64,000 nucleotides of DNA, from assembly GCF_001672915.1 (NCBI RefSeq), contig NZ_LZKR01000127.1, positions 1 to 64,000 on the forward strand, written 5' to 3'. This document shows, in pieces, positions 34,089 to 42,743 of the stretch; the stretch's first letter is position 1, and each line of letters starts with the position of its first letter. Both the position numbers and the translations under genes were made by a program. Source of the DNA: Mycobacterium sp. 1245805.9 (lineage in GTDB: Bacteria; Actinomycetota; Actinomycetes; Mycobacteriales; Mycobacteriaceae). The notes under the pieces are model-generated. The model did no database searches, was not told the DNA's origin, and saw only the letters and a list, made by a program, of their open reading frames with translations.

Positions 34089-34514
34089 ATGGCCGTCCCG
34101 CTCACGACTGCCGCAATCGCGACCTTGGTCGCCGTGGCCGCGGGGGGAGCGGCTGCGCTCGCGGCCGCCGCTCCGGCGATGATCGGCGACTATGTCCTGA
34201 CCGAGACCACTCCAGCTGGGCAGAAATATGTCACCGACTGGAACGTCAATCCCTGCGGCGACGGTTGCGTCGACATCAAGGCGGGGAGTGGCACCAGCCG
34301 GGCGCAACTGGTCGACGGTCAATGGGTGCTGGACATGTTCGACAACGTGCGCTGCTCGGACGGCGCCAGGGTCCCCTACGCCGCGAGCGCCCACCTGACG
34401 TGGGACCCGAATACGCTCGCGGGCACCGATCAACACGTGTATACGGAGGCCGCCTGCGGCCACCCAGCGGGATATACACAAACCAACCAGATACAGCTCA
34501 AACGGAAAGATTGA
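34089..34514 (+). CDS. Secreted protein of unknown function
   Basis: A 141-aa protein; ATG at 34089 follows AGAGGTGAT. Residues 1-28 are a signal peptide (AAAAP). The mature part contains Cys pairs (NPCGDGCVD; RCSDGA; AACGHPAG), and GQWVLDMFDNVRC is reminiscent of DUF-type mycobacterial secreted proteins. It runs directly into the convergent PPE gene with no intergenic base. No function known. Confidence 0.68.
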   Translation: MAVPLTTAAIATLVAVAAGGAAALAAAAPAMIGDYVLTETTPAGQKYVTDWNVNPCGDGCVDIKAGSGTSRAQLVDGQWVLDMFDNVRCSDGARVPYAASAHLTWDPNTLAGTDQHVYTEAACGHPAGYTQTNQIQLKRKD

Positions 34515-35639
34515 CTACGCGAACACCGTTTTGGGCATCACGGTCGGTTTGAATCCATATCGCGGGCCGCCGAAGCCGTTGGATGTCCCGGCCATGGCCA
34601 TCGCCGGCATCCCGGCGGGCACCGCCGCCATCGGGGCGGGTTCCTCGGGGGCGGCGGCCCAGCCCGACAACGATGCGGCGCTCGTCGCGGAGGTTGCCGC
34701 CGGAGTGGCCGCCGACCAACTGGCCGGCACCGACAAACCACCGACCGAAGAGGCTTGGCCCAGTCCCGCCAGCACCGGGGCACCAGCGGGTCCTGCCGTT
34801 GCGGCCAAACCACCCGGGATCGCGTGCGCGCCCGCGATGATCGGGACAGTTGCCGGGGCGCCGTTGATGGCGTGCCCTAGCAAGACCGAGTTCGGGATGG
34901 TGTTCATGACCCACCACGCGGTCGCGTTCACCACCCCGTTGATGGTGTTCGCCACGATCGGCTGCCCCAGGATGGATGTCGCCTGCGCGGGGACCGCGGC
35001 GGCCGGGGAGGCCAGTGCGGCAACCGCATCGGGCAAGGTGGAGATCGCCTGCATCAGTTCCGCCTGCGCGGCGGCCTGGGTGACCGCGGCGGCCTGGCCG
35101 GCCAGCCCGGCGGGGTTGGCCGTGGGCGCCGGGGGCGTCAACGGGTTCAATGTCCCGGCGATCGCCGACGCGGCGGCGTAGCCATACATGGCGGCGGCGT
35201 CTTGAGCCCACATCTCGGCGTAGAGGGCCTCGGTCGCCATGATCGCCGGCGTGTTGATCCCCAGGAAGTTGGTGGCGACGAGCGCCGCCAGCTGGGCTCG
35301 GTTGGCCGCGATCGCCGCCGGGGGAACCGTTGCGGCGAAGGCTGTTTCGAATGCGGCCGCCGATGCTGTCGCTTGCGTGGCCGCGTGCTGGGCGTGCGCG
35401 GCGGTGATGTCGAGCCACGTCACGTAGGGCTGGACCGCGGCCATCATTGCTGCCGACGCCGGACCCAGCCACTGCTCGCCGGTGAGCTCGGTGACCACCG
35501 ACTCGTATCCGGCCGCCGTCGAACTCAATTCGGCGGCCAGGCTGTTCCACGCCGCCGCGGCGGCCATCATCGGTGCCGTACCCGGGCCGGCATACATGCG
35601 CGCGGAGTTGACCTCTGGAGGTAACGCTCCGAAATCCAT
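34515..35639 (-). CDS. PPE family protein, SVP subtype
   Basis: A 374-aa PPE protein. The PPE domain runs to about 180, with the start [18 protein letters not shown], WxG-type [11 protein letters not shown] (55-65) and [10 protein letters not shown]. The C-terminal half holds the SVP pattern GGLSVPASW, and the extreme end reads [13 protein letters not shown] proteins pair with PE partners and are secreted by type VII (ESX) systems to the cell surface. AGAAGGGA precedes the ATG, and the PE gene ends 28 bp upstream in the same operon. Confidence 0.95.
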   Translation of the reverse strand: MDFGALPPEVNSARMYAGPGTAPMMAAAAAWNSLAAELSSTAAGYESVVTELTGEQWLGPASAAMMAAVQPYVTWLDITAAHAQHAATQATASAAAFETAFAATVPPAAIAANRAQLAALVATNFLGINTPAIMATEALYAEMWAQDAAAMYGYAAASAIAGTLNPLTPPAPTANPAGLAGQAAAVTQAAAQAELMQAISTLPDAVAALASPAAAVPAQATSILGQPIVANTINGVVNATAWWVMNTIPNSVLLGHAINGAPATVPIIAGAHAIPGGLAATAGPAGAPVLAGLGQASSVGGLSVPASWSAATPAATSATSAASLSGWAAAPEEPAPMAAVPAGMPAMAMAGTSNGFGGPRYGFKPTVMPKTVFA

Positions 35640-35667
35640 CTGAAATCCCTTCTCGTGTAAGCGTTTC

Positions 35668-36474
35668 CTAGACGCCCGTGGGCCGTGCCATCACGGTGGG
35701 TTTGGCGCCGTACCGCGGGGCGCCCAAGCCGGCGGCTTTCCCCGCGGTGGCCATCGCGGGCACCGCGGCCGGCACGGTCGTCGGCGACGGCGTGCCTTGC
35801 GGGGCGGGGGCGGTCCAGCCCGCGGTCGACACGGGACCCGCGCCCGGTGCCGGCGCCGCCCAGCTCGGAGGTGCGGACAAAGCGCCGACCGTGGCCGCCT
35901 GACCCGGGCCCGTCAGCACGGGAGCGGCCAGGGCGGCGGGAGCCGCCGTTACGGCGGTTTCGTCCAGGCCGGCGGGGGCCGCGGCAATGCTCGACATTTC
36001 GCCGGTCTCGTTGGTGGCGGGAAGAAGGCTGCCGCCACACATGCCGAGCAGGTCGGATGCGGCGGAGTCCCAGTTTCCGGTCCCGATGTTAATGATGTTG
36101 GCCAGGGCGCTACCCGGCGGCGGGTCGGCCGCCGCCGTGTTGGCGGCCGCGCTGAACAGACCCGAGACCTGTTGCGAGGCAGTCGCAATGGAGTTGGCGG
36201 ACTCGGTGGCCCCGTACGAACCGGCGCTGGCGCCCAGGGTGTTCACAAACATCTCGTGAATCGCCGTCGCTTGGGCGTTGATCGACTGGTACAGGGTGCC
36301 GTAGGCGGTGAAAATCGTCGCCTGCAACGCCGATATCTCGTCGGCGGCGGCGGGAACGACTCCCGTCGTCGGCGCTGCCGCGGCCACGCTCTCGTCGGCC
36401 ATTGCGGAGCCGAGCGTTTGCAGCTTGCCCGCCGCATACGTCAACGCTTCGGGTTGTGTGGTCAGGAAATACAC
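35668..36474 (-). CDS. PE family protein with SVP-like C-terminal domain
   Basis: A 268-aa PE protein. GTG start with an AAGGAGG site 6 nt upstream. The PE domain covers 1-95 ([20 protein letters not shown] at the start). The ESX secretion signal YxxxE is seen as YGATE near 92-96. The C-terminal region, unusually, has an SVP-like GALSAPPSW and ends [10 protein letters not shown], the same tail as the neighbouring PPE protein. First gene of the PE-PPE operon. Confidence 0.9.
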   Translation of the reverse strand: MYFLTTQPEALTYAAGKLQTLGSAMADESVAAAAPTTGVVPAAADEISALQATIFTAYGTLYQSINAQATAIHEMFVNTLGASAGSYGATESANSIATASQQVSGLFSAAANTAAADPPPGSALANIINIGTGNWDSAASDLLGMCGGSLLPATNETGEMSSIAAAPAGLDETAVTAAPAALAAPVLTGPGQAATVGALSAPPSWAAPAPGAGPVSTAGWTAPAPQGTPSPTTVPAAVPAMATAGKAAGLGAPRYGAKPTVMARPTGV

Positions 36475-36732
36475 GGACGCCTCCTTACGCGGATGTGGTT
36501 GTTTTTCAAGGGATCCGGAAGCAAGCGTTTTCGCTTGCGCGGGTGCGATGGGATTGGGCGCGTGGCGTTTCCGCCGTCGTTGCGCGAGGAACGACAGTGG
36601 GACGGATCCGTTGTCCTGAGCCGGTTGGGCATCATGTCGGGCGCTCTCAGTTTTCATGGTCCAACGGATTGCGACCGCGCTCAAGAGTTTCGGGCCTTGC
36701 GTACCGGCGGCGACTTCACCTAGGAAATAGGT

Positions 36733-37377
36733 ATGGCCGGTGCGCCGCTGGATGCCCAAGAGCGCCTTGAACTATGCGATCTCTTCGGCGAGCTCGGCCC
36801 GTCGGCTCCCACGCTGCTCGATCGGTGGACGTGTCACGATCTGGCCGCCCACCTGGTGCTGCGTGAACACGATTTCGTCGCCGGCCCGTGCATGGTTCTG
36901 CCCGGTCCGTTTGCGGCGTTCGCCGAGCGGCGTCGCGCCGGGTTGGCCGGGCGAACGGACTTTGCGGGGCTGGTCGCGCGGGTCCGGTCGGGGCCGCCCG
37001 TCGGGTTCTTCCGGATCGGGTGGGTGCGCTCGATGGCGAACCTCAACGAGTTCTTCGTCCACCACGAGGACGTGCGCCGCGCCAATGGGCTCGGGGTTCG
37101 CAGCCTTGGGCCTGCGATGGATGCCGGGCTGTGGCGAAACGTGCGCCGCGGGGGTCGGTTTTTGAGCCGTCGGCTCCGGGGGTGCGGGCTCGAGGTGGAG
37201 TGGGCGGGTGGCGGCGAGCGGGTGACGGTTCGACCCGGTGCGCCATTGGCGCGGCTCAGCGGTGAGCCCGGAGAATTGCTGCTCTATTTGTTTGGGCGCC
37301 AGGACGCGGCGCAGGTCGAGGTGAGCGGTCCTTCGGAAGCCGTTGCGGCGGTGCGTGGCACGCACTTTGGCATGTGA
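36733..37377 (+). CDS. TIGR03085-family metal-binding protein (MDMPI superfamily)
   Basis: A 214-aa protein. TCHDLAAHLVLREHD (33-47) carries the N-terminal metal His, and FFVHHEDVRRANG (107-119) the second ligand set, both intact here unlike the paralogue at 17176. The mid-section ARVRSGPP and the C-terminal LFGRQDAAQVEVSG fit TIGR03085. Members are assumed mycothiol- or metal-dependent; none has a proven substrate. AGGAAATAGGT precedes the ATG. The 258 bp upstream, between it and the PE gene, hold the divergent promoters but no gene. Confidence 0.8.
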   Translation: MAGAPLDAQERLELCDLFGELGPSAPTLLDRWTCHDLAAHLVLREHDFVAGPCMVLPGPFAAFAERRRAGLAGRTDFAGLVARVRSGPPVGFFRIGWVRSMANLNEFFVHHEDVRRANGLGVRSLGPAMDAGLWRNVRRGGRFLSRRLRGCGLEVEWAGGGERVTVRPGAPLARLSGEPGELLLYLFGRQDAAQVEVSGPSEAVAAVRGTHFGM

Positions 37378-37422
37378 GTCACATCAGCCACACGCGTCCC
37401 TGGAAAGGAGACGGCGCCCTTT

Positions 37423-37470
37423 GTGTCCACCTCACAGCGACTCCGGCGGTTGTCGCTGGGAGGCGGACAC
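37423..37470. repeat. Dispersed hairpin repeat, copy 3
   Basis: 19-nt arms at 37423-37441 and 37452-37470 pair with two mismatches around a 10-nt loop. The right arm (TTGTCGCTGGGAGGCGGACA from 37450) matches copies at 7180 and 17934. It lies between the convergent TIGR03085 and NTF2-like genes. Confidence 0.6.
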
Positions 37471-37483
37471 GTTCGCATATCCC

Positions 37484-37873
37484 TTATTTCTTGTGACCCG
37501 TGAGGTCCCGAGCAGGCCTGAATTCGGGTCGGTCGAGGACCCGTAGCCAGCTGCCGTCCGGCTGCCGGCGGGCCACCTGCGCGCGGGCACCGACGTCGTC
37601 CTTGGGCAACGTCGACGTCAGTGCAAGATCCCCACAGATCAGCGTCGGCAGCGTTTCCTCGGGTTCGATAGGTGCCGACCCGGTGCTGTTAGCGAGCACC
37701 TTCTGCCAAAGCGCGCGGATGGCGTCGCGACCGGTGGTCTCCTCGCCCGGCGGGTAGGCCATGACCGCGTCGTCTTCGTAGAGTGCCGCGATCCCTTCGG
37801 CGTCGCCGGCTTTGACGCGTTCGACGAACAGCCTGGTGAGATCCTCTGGGTGCTGTGCTTTCTCGCGTTGCAT
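37484..37873 (-). CDS. SnoaL/NTF2-like protein
   Basis: A 129-aa NTF2-fold protein, beginning with the helical DLTRLFVERVKAGDAEGIAALYEDDAVMAYPPG and a curved sheet ending WLRVLDRPEF. Members of this size act as ketosteroid-isomerase-like enzymes or binding subunits. It is divergent from the LysR gene, with an inverted repeat in between, so it is likely a LysR target. Substrate unknown. Confidence 0.78.
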   Translation of the reverse strand: MQREKAQHPEDLTRLFVERVKAGDAEGIAALYEDDAVMAYPPGEETTGRDAIRALWQKVLANSTGSAPIEPEETLPTLICGDLALTSTLPKDDVGARAQVARRQPDGSWLRVLDRPEFRPARDLTGHKK

Positions 37874-37934
37874 GATCCGCCTCCTTTGTCCCTATGCCTC
37901 CACCGTGCAACGCCCTCAGCTAGAAGTCCAACAA

Positions 37935-37954
37935 CTAGTTTTGGTAAGTACTAG
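37935..37954. promoter_or_regulatory. LysR-type inverted repeat
   Basis: CTAGT-N10-ACTAG lies between the divergent NTF2-like and LysR starts, 12 bp from the LysR ATG. The two arms with a 10-bp spacer fit the recognition-site geometry of LysR regulators. Confidence 0.45.
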
Positions 37955-37965
37955 AATTATTGGTC

Positions 37966-38844
37966 ATGGAGTTGCGGCAGCTGGAGTACTTCGTCGCGGT
38001 GGCCGAGGAGGCCAATTTCACCCGCGCCGCGCAGCGCGTTCTCATCAGCCAATCCGGCGTGAGCGCCCAGATCCGCCAACTCGAACGCGAGCTAGGGCAG
38101 GAACTGTTCGACCGGTCGACCCGACAGGCGCGCCTGACCCCGGCCGGTGAGGCCGCGCTCGCACCTGCCCGGGCCGCCCTGGCCGCCGCGGCCAATGTCC
38201 AGCACGCGGTGGACGAGGTCACCGGACTCATGCGGGGGCGGTTGGCCATCGGGATGGTGATCGGCTGCACGATCACCCCGCTATTCGTCGCAATGGAGAA
38301 GTTTCATCGCCGGCACCCCGGCATCGAAATGGCGGTGACCGAGGACGACTCCGAACGGATGGCCGACGCGGTGCGATCCGGGCGACTCGATGTCGCCCTG
38401 GTCGGCGCGACGGGCAAGCTCCCCGACGGGCTCGACGGGATGACCATCATCAGCGAAAACCTCTCCGCCCTCCTCCCGCATGGGCATGCACTGGCCCGTC
38501 GCGCAAAACTGCCGATCGGGCGGCTCGACGGCGAACCCATTGTGTGCATGCCGGTAGGCACCGGAATTCGTGCCACGCTCGACGTGGGTTGCGCGGCAGC
38601 GGGATTCGCTCCTCACATCGCGGTCGAGGCAAGCCATGCCGACGCGATAGCGGAGCTGACCCACCGGGGGCTTGGCGTGGGCGTGCTCAGCGCGTCGATG
38701 ACGGCCCGCTATGCGAAGCGGCTGACCGCGGTGCCGTTAACTGGGATCCCCGTGCCTACCCTGCTCGCGGTGGTGTGGTCCCCCTCACCGAGCCCCGCCG
38801 CGCGGGCTTTCATCCCGCAGCTTCGCGCGGCGTTCGGCCGCTGA
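37966..38844 (+). CDS. LysR-family transcriptional regulator
   Basis: A 292-aa LysR protein: winged HTH 1-60 (MELRQLEYFVAVAEEANFTRAAQRV, then SQSGVSAQIRQLEREL), and an effector domain from about 90 in two lobes (RLAIGMVIGCTITPLF; VVWSPSPSPAARAFIPQL). ATG at 37966; a TTG two codons earlier is an alternative. It probably corresponds in position to M. tuberculosis Rv2282c, from memory. Likely regulates the divergent NTF2-like gene. Confidence 0.88.
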   Translation: MELRQLEYFVAVAEEANFTRAAQRVLISQSGVSAQIRQLERELGQELFDRSTRQARLTPAGEAALAPARAALAAAANVQHAVDEVTGLMRGRLAIGMVIGCTITPLFVAMEKFHRRHPGIEMAVTEDDSERMADAVRSGRLDVALVGATGKLPDGLDGMTIISENLSALLPHGHALARRAKLPIGRLDGEPIVCMPVGTGIRATLDVGCAAAGFAPHIAVEASHADAIAELTHRGLGVGVLSASMTARYAKRLTAVPLTGIPVPTLLAVVWSPSPSPAARAFIPQLRAAFGR

Positions 38845-38893
38845 TCCGGCCCCGCGGCGTTATCTGCGCGCTTGATTCGGGAATCCTGGTCCA

Positions 38894-40384
38894 ATGTTCA
38901 CACCGTTTCGTCGCCCGCGGGTCGGCACCCGGTTCGGGCCCTACGAGCTGCGATCGCTGATCGGCGCGGGCGGAATGGGCGAGGTGTACCGGGCCTACGA
39001 CACGAATAAGGGCCGGATGGTCGCGCTCAAGCTGTTGCGTCCCGAGCTGGCGGCGGACCCGGGTTTCCAGCAGCGCTTCCGGCGCGAGTCCCGGCTGGCC
39101 GCCCGATTGCAGGAACCGCACGTCATCCCGGTGCACGACTTCGGCGAGATCGACGGGGTGCTCTTCATCGACATGCGCCTGGTCGACGGGCGCAGCCTGA
39201 AGGATCTGCTTCGAGAGCGGGGCGCGCTCGACCCCGGCCAGGCCGCGTCAATCACGGCGCAGGTGGCGTCGGCGCTGGACGCGGCCCACGCTCAAAGCCT
39301 GGTGCATCGCGACGTGAAGCCGGAGAACGTGCTGCTCACCCACGACAACTTCGCGTACCTGGTCGACTTCGGCCTCGCCCAGGCGCACGGCGATCCCAGC
39401 CTGACGGCGGGCGGACCGTTGATCGGGTCGTGCGCCTACATGGCGCCCGAACGATTCGCCGGCGGCCCGGTGGGACCGCAGGCCGACGTCTACTCGCTGG
39501 CGTGCGTCCTCTACGAGTGCCTCACCGGTCATGCGCCGTTCGAGGGCGCGGAGATCCCGCAGCTGATCACCGCGCACCTGCAGATGCCGCCGCCTCGGCC
39601 GAGCATCATGCGCCGGGGCATCGACAAGGCGCTCGACGACGTCATCGCCCGGGGGATGGCCAAGGAGCCCGCCGCGCGGTACGCCTCCGCGGGGGAGCTG
39701 GCCAGGGCGGCTTTCGGGCTGACGCCGGCGACCCCGCAGCCGGCCCCGCCACCGCCCGAGCTGCCGCCGAGCGCGCCGTCACGCACCCGAGCGTTCTCGA
39801 CCGTGTTCCCGAACCCTGACGACACCGGTTACAGCCCGTACCCGCCGCCCGCGCCGAAGCTGCAGCGGCCGGGCATCCCCGCGCTCCGCCGGGCACCCGT
39901 TCTCGTGGCCGGGGCGGCGGTGGCCCTGCTGGTTGTGGCGGCGGTCATCGCGGCGACGCTGGTTATCTTCGGCGGTTCACGCGACAATGCATCGCCCCGA
40001 GCGCCGTCGGCGCCGCCCCCGACTCCGTCGACGACGAAGACGCCGTCGCTGTCACAGCCCGTGCAGGGCGCCGACGGCCTGGGCTTCGTGGGTGAGACGG
40101 CGCGGTGCGACCCGGGCAGTCCGCCGGCCTTGGTGGTGCGAACCGCCCAGTCGCTCGCGGTGGTGTGCCAAACCGCGCCCGGCAATTTCTACTACCGGGG
40201 CGAGCGTATCCGCGACGGCGCCCACATCGAACTGACCGACGCGGTACGGTCTTCCGACGGGTTCGACGTCACCAATCCAGAGAACGGTGTTCGTTATGAG
40301 GTGCGCCCGGAACGGCTTCGGATCATCAGTAATGGTCACGTCGACTCGTCGGAGCCGGTGCTGCAATACGCAAGCGCCACTTAG
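38894..40384 (+). CDS. Transmembrane Ser/Thr protein kinase
   Basis: A 496-aa Hanks-type kinase. The Gly loop is GAGGMGEVY (24-32), the ATP Lys is 46, the catalytic loop HRDVKPEN is at 138-145, DFG 158-160 and APE 184-186, with possible phosphorylation sites Ser167, Thr171 and Ser179 in the activation loop. A Pro-rich linker (281-330) leads to one membrane span (about 334-360) and an outside domain of 135 residues with two Cys (about 408 and 428), resembling those of PknE/PknH-type sensors. It shares no operon; its stop overlaps the convergent FAD oxidase stop. Confidence 0.93.
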   Translation: MFTPFRRPRVGTRFGPYELRSLIGAGGMGEVYRAYDTNKGRMVALKLLRPELAADPGFQQRFRRESRLAARLQEPHVIPVHDFGEIDGVLFIDMRLVDGRSLKDLLRERGALDPGQAASITAQVASALDAAHAQSLVHRDVKPENVLLTHDNFAYLVDFGLAQAHGDPSLTAGGPLIGSCAYMAPERFAGGPVGPQADVYSLACVLYECLTGHAPFEGAEIPQLITAHLQMPPPRPSIMRRGIDKALDDVIARGMAKEPAARYASAGELARAAFGLTPATPQPAPPPPELPPSAPSRTRAFSTVFPNPDDTGYSPYPPPAPKLQRPGIPALRRAPVLVAGAAVALLVVAAVIAATLVIFGGSRDNASPRAPSAPPPTPSTTKTPSLSQPVQGADGLGFVGETARCDPGSPPALVVRTAQSLAVVCQTAPGNFYYRGERIRDGAHIELTDAVRSSDGFDVTNPENGVRYEVRPERLRIISNGHVDSSEPVLQYASAT

Positions 40385-41760
40385 GGTTTCCCGAACAAAA
40401 CGTCGGGATTGAGGATGCCCGCCGGGTCGAAGCTGTGCTTGATGCGGCGCATGAGGTCCACCTTGACTGGGTCTTCGAGCTGCAGGAAGTACGGGGTCTT
40501 GGCGCGGCCGAGGCCGTGTTCGCCCGAGATCGCGCCGCCTAATTCCATTGCCAGCTCCAGGATGTCGGTCATCAGCTGCTTCTTTTTCACCGGGTCCTTG
40601 CAGATGATGGCCAGGTGCACGTTGCCGTCGCCGGCGTGCCCGCAGCCGGCCGCCGCGCCGCCGGCCGTCGCCGCCAGTTCGCGCGCGGCGGCGAGGAACT
40701 TCGGCATCGCCGAGCGCGGCACCACGGTGTCGATGATGTCGTCGGCGCCGATCGCCTTGGCCGTCCAGAACGCCTTCTCGCGCGCCTCGATCAGCTTGCG
40801 TGCCGAAACCCCTTCCAGCACATAGGCGTCGACGGCGCCCAGCTCGACCACCAGCTCGCCAGCCCGCTCGACGTCCTCGCCGAGCCTTCCCGCGGTGCGG
40901 TTCTCAAGGGCCACAACGAGATACGCCTGGCAGCTGTCGCGCACGTTATCCGGGACGCCGAGCTCCAGGTTCTGGGTGTGGACGAGCGCGGCCATCGTCA
41001 TGTTGTCGATGTATTCGAGGATGTAGGGCGCCAGGCCGCTGGCGAGCACCTGGGGAACCGCCTCCATGACCTGGTCGAAGTCGACGAACGGGGCGAGCAC
41101 GGTGGCGGCGTGGTCGAGGCGCGGGTGCAGCTTGACGATCACCTCGGTGGCCAGCGCCAGGGTGCCCTCCGAGCCGACGATGAGCTGGGTCAGGTCGTAA
41201 CCGGTGGAGACCTTGGCGATCTTGCCGCCGGTGCGGATGATCTCCCCGGTCGGTAGCACCGCCTGCAGCCCGAGCACGTTGTGGCGGGCGATGCCGTACT
41301 TGACCGCGCGCATCCCGCCGGCGTTGGTGCCGACGTTGCCGCCGACGCTGGAGGACAGCTCGCCCGGCTGCACCATGTAGCTCAGCCCGGAGTCGGCGGT
41401 CGCGGCGTCCAGTTCGGTCAGCGTGACGCCGGGTTGGACGACGGCGACCTGGTTGGTGGTGTCGACCTCGAGGATCGCGTTCATCCGCTCGAACGAGATC
41501 AGCAGGCCGTCCTCGCGCGGGATCGCCGCGCCGGACAGCCCGCTGCCGGAGCCGCGGGCGGTCACCGGAATCTGGTGTGCCGTCGCGGTTTTCAGCAGCG
41601 AGGCGACCTCTTCCGCGGTGGCCGGTTTGGCGACGTATGCCGGCTTTTGCGGCGCCGACGTCAACACCTCGTCGTGCCAGTAGTCCTCGGGGATCGCGTC
41701 GCCGGTCAGCAGGTTGTGCTCGCCGACGGTTTCGGAAAACCGCGCCGTCATATCGCTCAT
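40381..41760 (-). CDS. FAD-linked oxidase (glycolate/D-lactate dehydrogenase type)
   Basis: A 459-aa FAD_binding_4 flavoprotein. The N-terminal PCMH domain contains VTARGSGSGLSGAAIPREDG and GNVGTNAGGMRAVKYG, the FAD pyrophosphate loops. The C-terminal domain has CGHAGDGNVHLAI and GGAISGEHGLGRAK, the metal/2-hydroxyacid site. Length and position fit M. tuberculosis Rv2280, as I recall. It probably oxidises a 2-hydroxyacid and passes electrons on. ATG at 41760 preceded by GGTGAGG. Confidence 0.9.
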   Translation of the reverse strand: MSDMTARFSETVGEHNLLTGDAIPEDYWHDEVLTSAPQKPAYVAKPATAEEVASLLKTATAHQIPVTARGSGSGLSGAAIPREDGLLISFERMNAILEVDTTNQVAVVQPGVTLTELDAATADSGLSYMVQPGELSSSVGGNVGTNAGGMRAVKYGIARHNVLGLQAVLPTGEIIRTGGKIAKVSTGYDLTQLIVGSEGTLALATEVIVKLHPRLDHAATVLAPFVDFDQVMEAVPQVLASGLAPYILEYIDNMTMAALVHTQNLELGVPDNVRDSCQAYLVVALENRTAGRLGEDVERAGELVVELGAVDAYVLEGVSARKLIEAREKAFWTAKAIGADDIIDTVVPRSAMPKFLAAARELAATAGGAAAGCGHAGDGNVHLAIICKDPVKKKQLMTDILELAMELGGAISGEHGLGRAKTPYFLQLEDPVKVDLMRRIKHSFDPAGILNPDVLFGKP

Positions 41761-41811
41761 CGCTGGCCTCACCTTCCAAGGTGTCGGACAGCGATTCACT
41801 CTAATAGGCGG

Positions 41812-42015
41812 TTACCGGGTGTCGGCGGACCAGAGGTGACCGCAGGTCGGGCACTGCAGGTGCACGACCCAGGCGCGGTTGCTCAGCAGGTACTGCCAGT
41901 GGCTCGTGCAGTTGCGGGGGCCGCGGCAGTCGTCGCAGTGCCTGCCGTGATCGCATTGCGGGCAGGGGAGCCAGGCGCGTCGGCCGCGGTCGGCGTGGGG
42001 ATCAATCGGTAACAC
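41812..42015 (-). CDS. Small zinc-ribbon-like protein (67 aa)
   Basis: A GTG start at 42015 gives 67 residues with CPQC, CDDC, a further Cys at the RNCTSHW segment and a final CPTCGHLW. The Cys count and spacing suggest a zinc ribbon or rubredoxin-like knuckle. The start lies inside the end of the upstream gene, so the pair is overlapping by 14 nt and probably coupled. No family name recognised. Confidence 0.55.
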   Translation of the reverse strand: MLPIDPHADRGRRAWLPCPQCDHGRHCDDCRGPRNCTSHWQYLLSNRAWVVHLQCPTCGHLWSADTR

Positions 42016-42238
42016 GGTTCGCTGCCCGATCCGGGAGAACTCCCGCGTTGACCAGCTCGTCGTAGATCCGCTGCTGGTCGTCGTCCAGCCCGCTGTAGAG
42101 CAGGTCCCAGGCGCGCTCTTCCTCCGCGAGCACCTCAAGGGGATCCCAGTCGCCTCCGATCGCCTCGAGAACCGCGGCGCGTCGACGCGCTTCGTCGAGC
42201 GTCAGGTCGTATGCGAAATCGCCTGGATTTTTGGACAT
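42002..42238 (-). CDS. Small acidic protein (78 aa)
   Basis: MSKNPGDFAYDLTLDEARRR then a helical acidic domain ending in VLPDRAANRVTD. GGGAGATCC precedes the ATG. No signal or membrane span. Its end overlaps the Cys-rich small gene downstream. Resembles a small regulatory or toxin/antitoxin-like protein only in size; function unknown. Confidence 0.55.
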   Translation of the reverse strand: MSKNPGDFAYDLTLDEARRRAAVLEAIGGDWDPLEVLAEEERAWDLLYSGLDDDQQRIYDELVNAGVLPDRAANRVTD

Positions 42239-42743
42239 GGATCTCCCACGGATTGAAATTGTGATTCCGGCGCTGGCGCCGGTGCACCGGCTGATCACGG
42301 CCGAGAGGTTTCGCAGAGGCTAACCGAGCGTGGCCTATCCGGAAACTTGAACGCGCGCCAGGTCACACCCCCCCAATGTCCGGGATCCCGAGCCCCGCAC
42401 TACCGGTATTTCTTCCGCCCGACCGCCTGTCGGCGGTCGTGGCCTGAGCCTGACGCCGGCTAGCTGCATGAATGGACTGAGACCGGACATTCGCCTCGAC
42501 GGCCAACGGCGCGGCTACGCAGCCCGGGCTAGGCGGTGAGTGGGCGTCGCCGCTGGACCACCCCGGATTTCGCTGTGCACAACATCACACTCGAGGAGCC
42601 GATTCGAGTCGCCTGCCACAAGAGGTCAACGAGATGCCTTCGACCGTCCTGATCCCAAGCTCCAAAGGGCCAGCGAGCGTGATTCTCGGCGGTGCCAAAC
42701 AGTTCATTAAGGAAGATCACGTGCGGCGGGTAGCGCTGACAGC
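42239..42743. other. Gene-poor stretch with one hairpin
   Basis: No convincing gene. A minus-strand frame at 42529-42747 (72 codons) has no recognisable domain and no ribosome site; it may be the relic of a lost gene. GACCGCC-TGTC-GGCGGTC at 42421-42438 is a perfect 7-bp stem. This gap marks the junction between the conserved backbone and the accessory block to the right. Confidence 0.4.
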
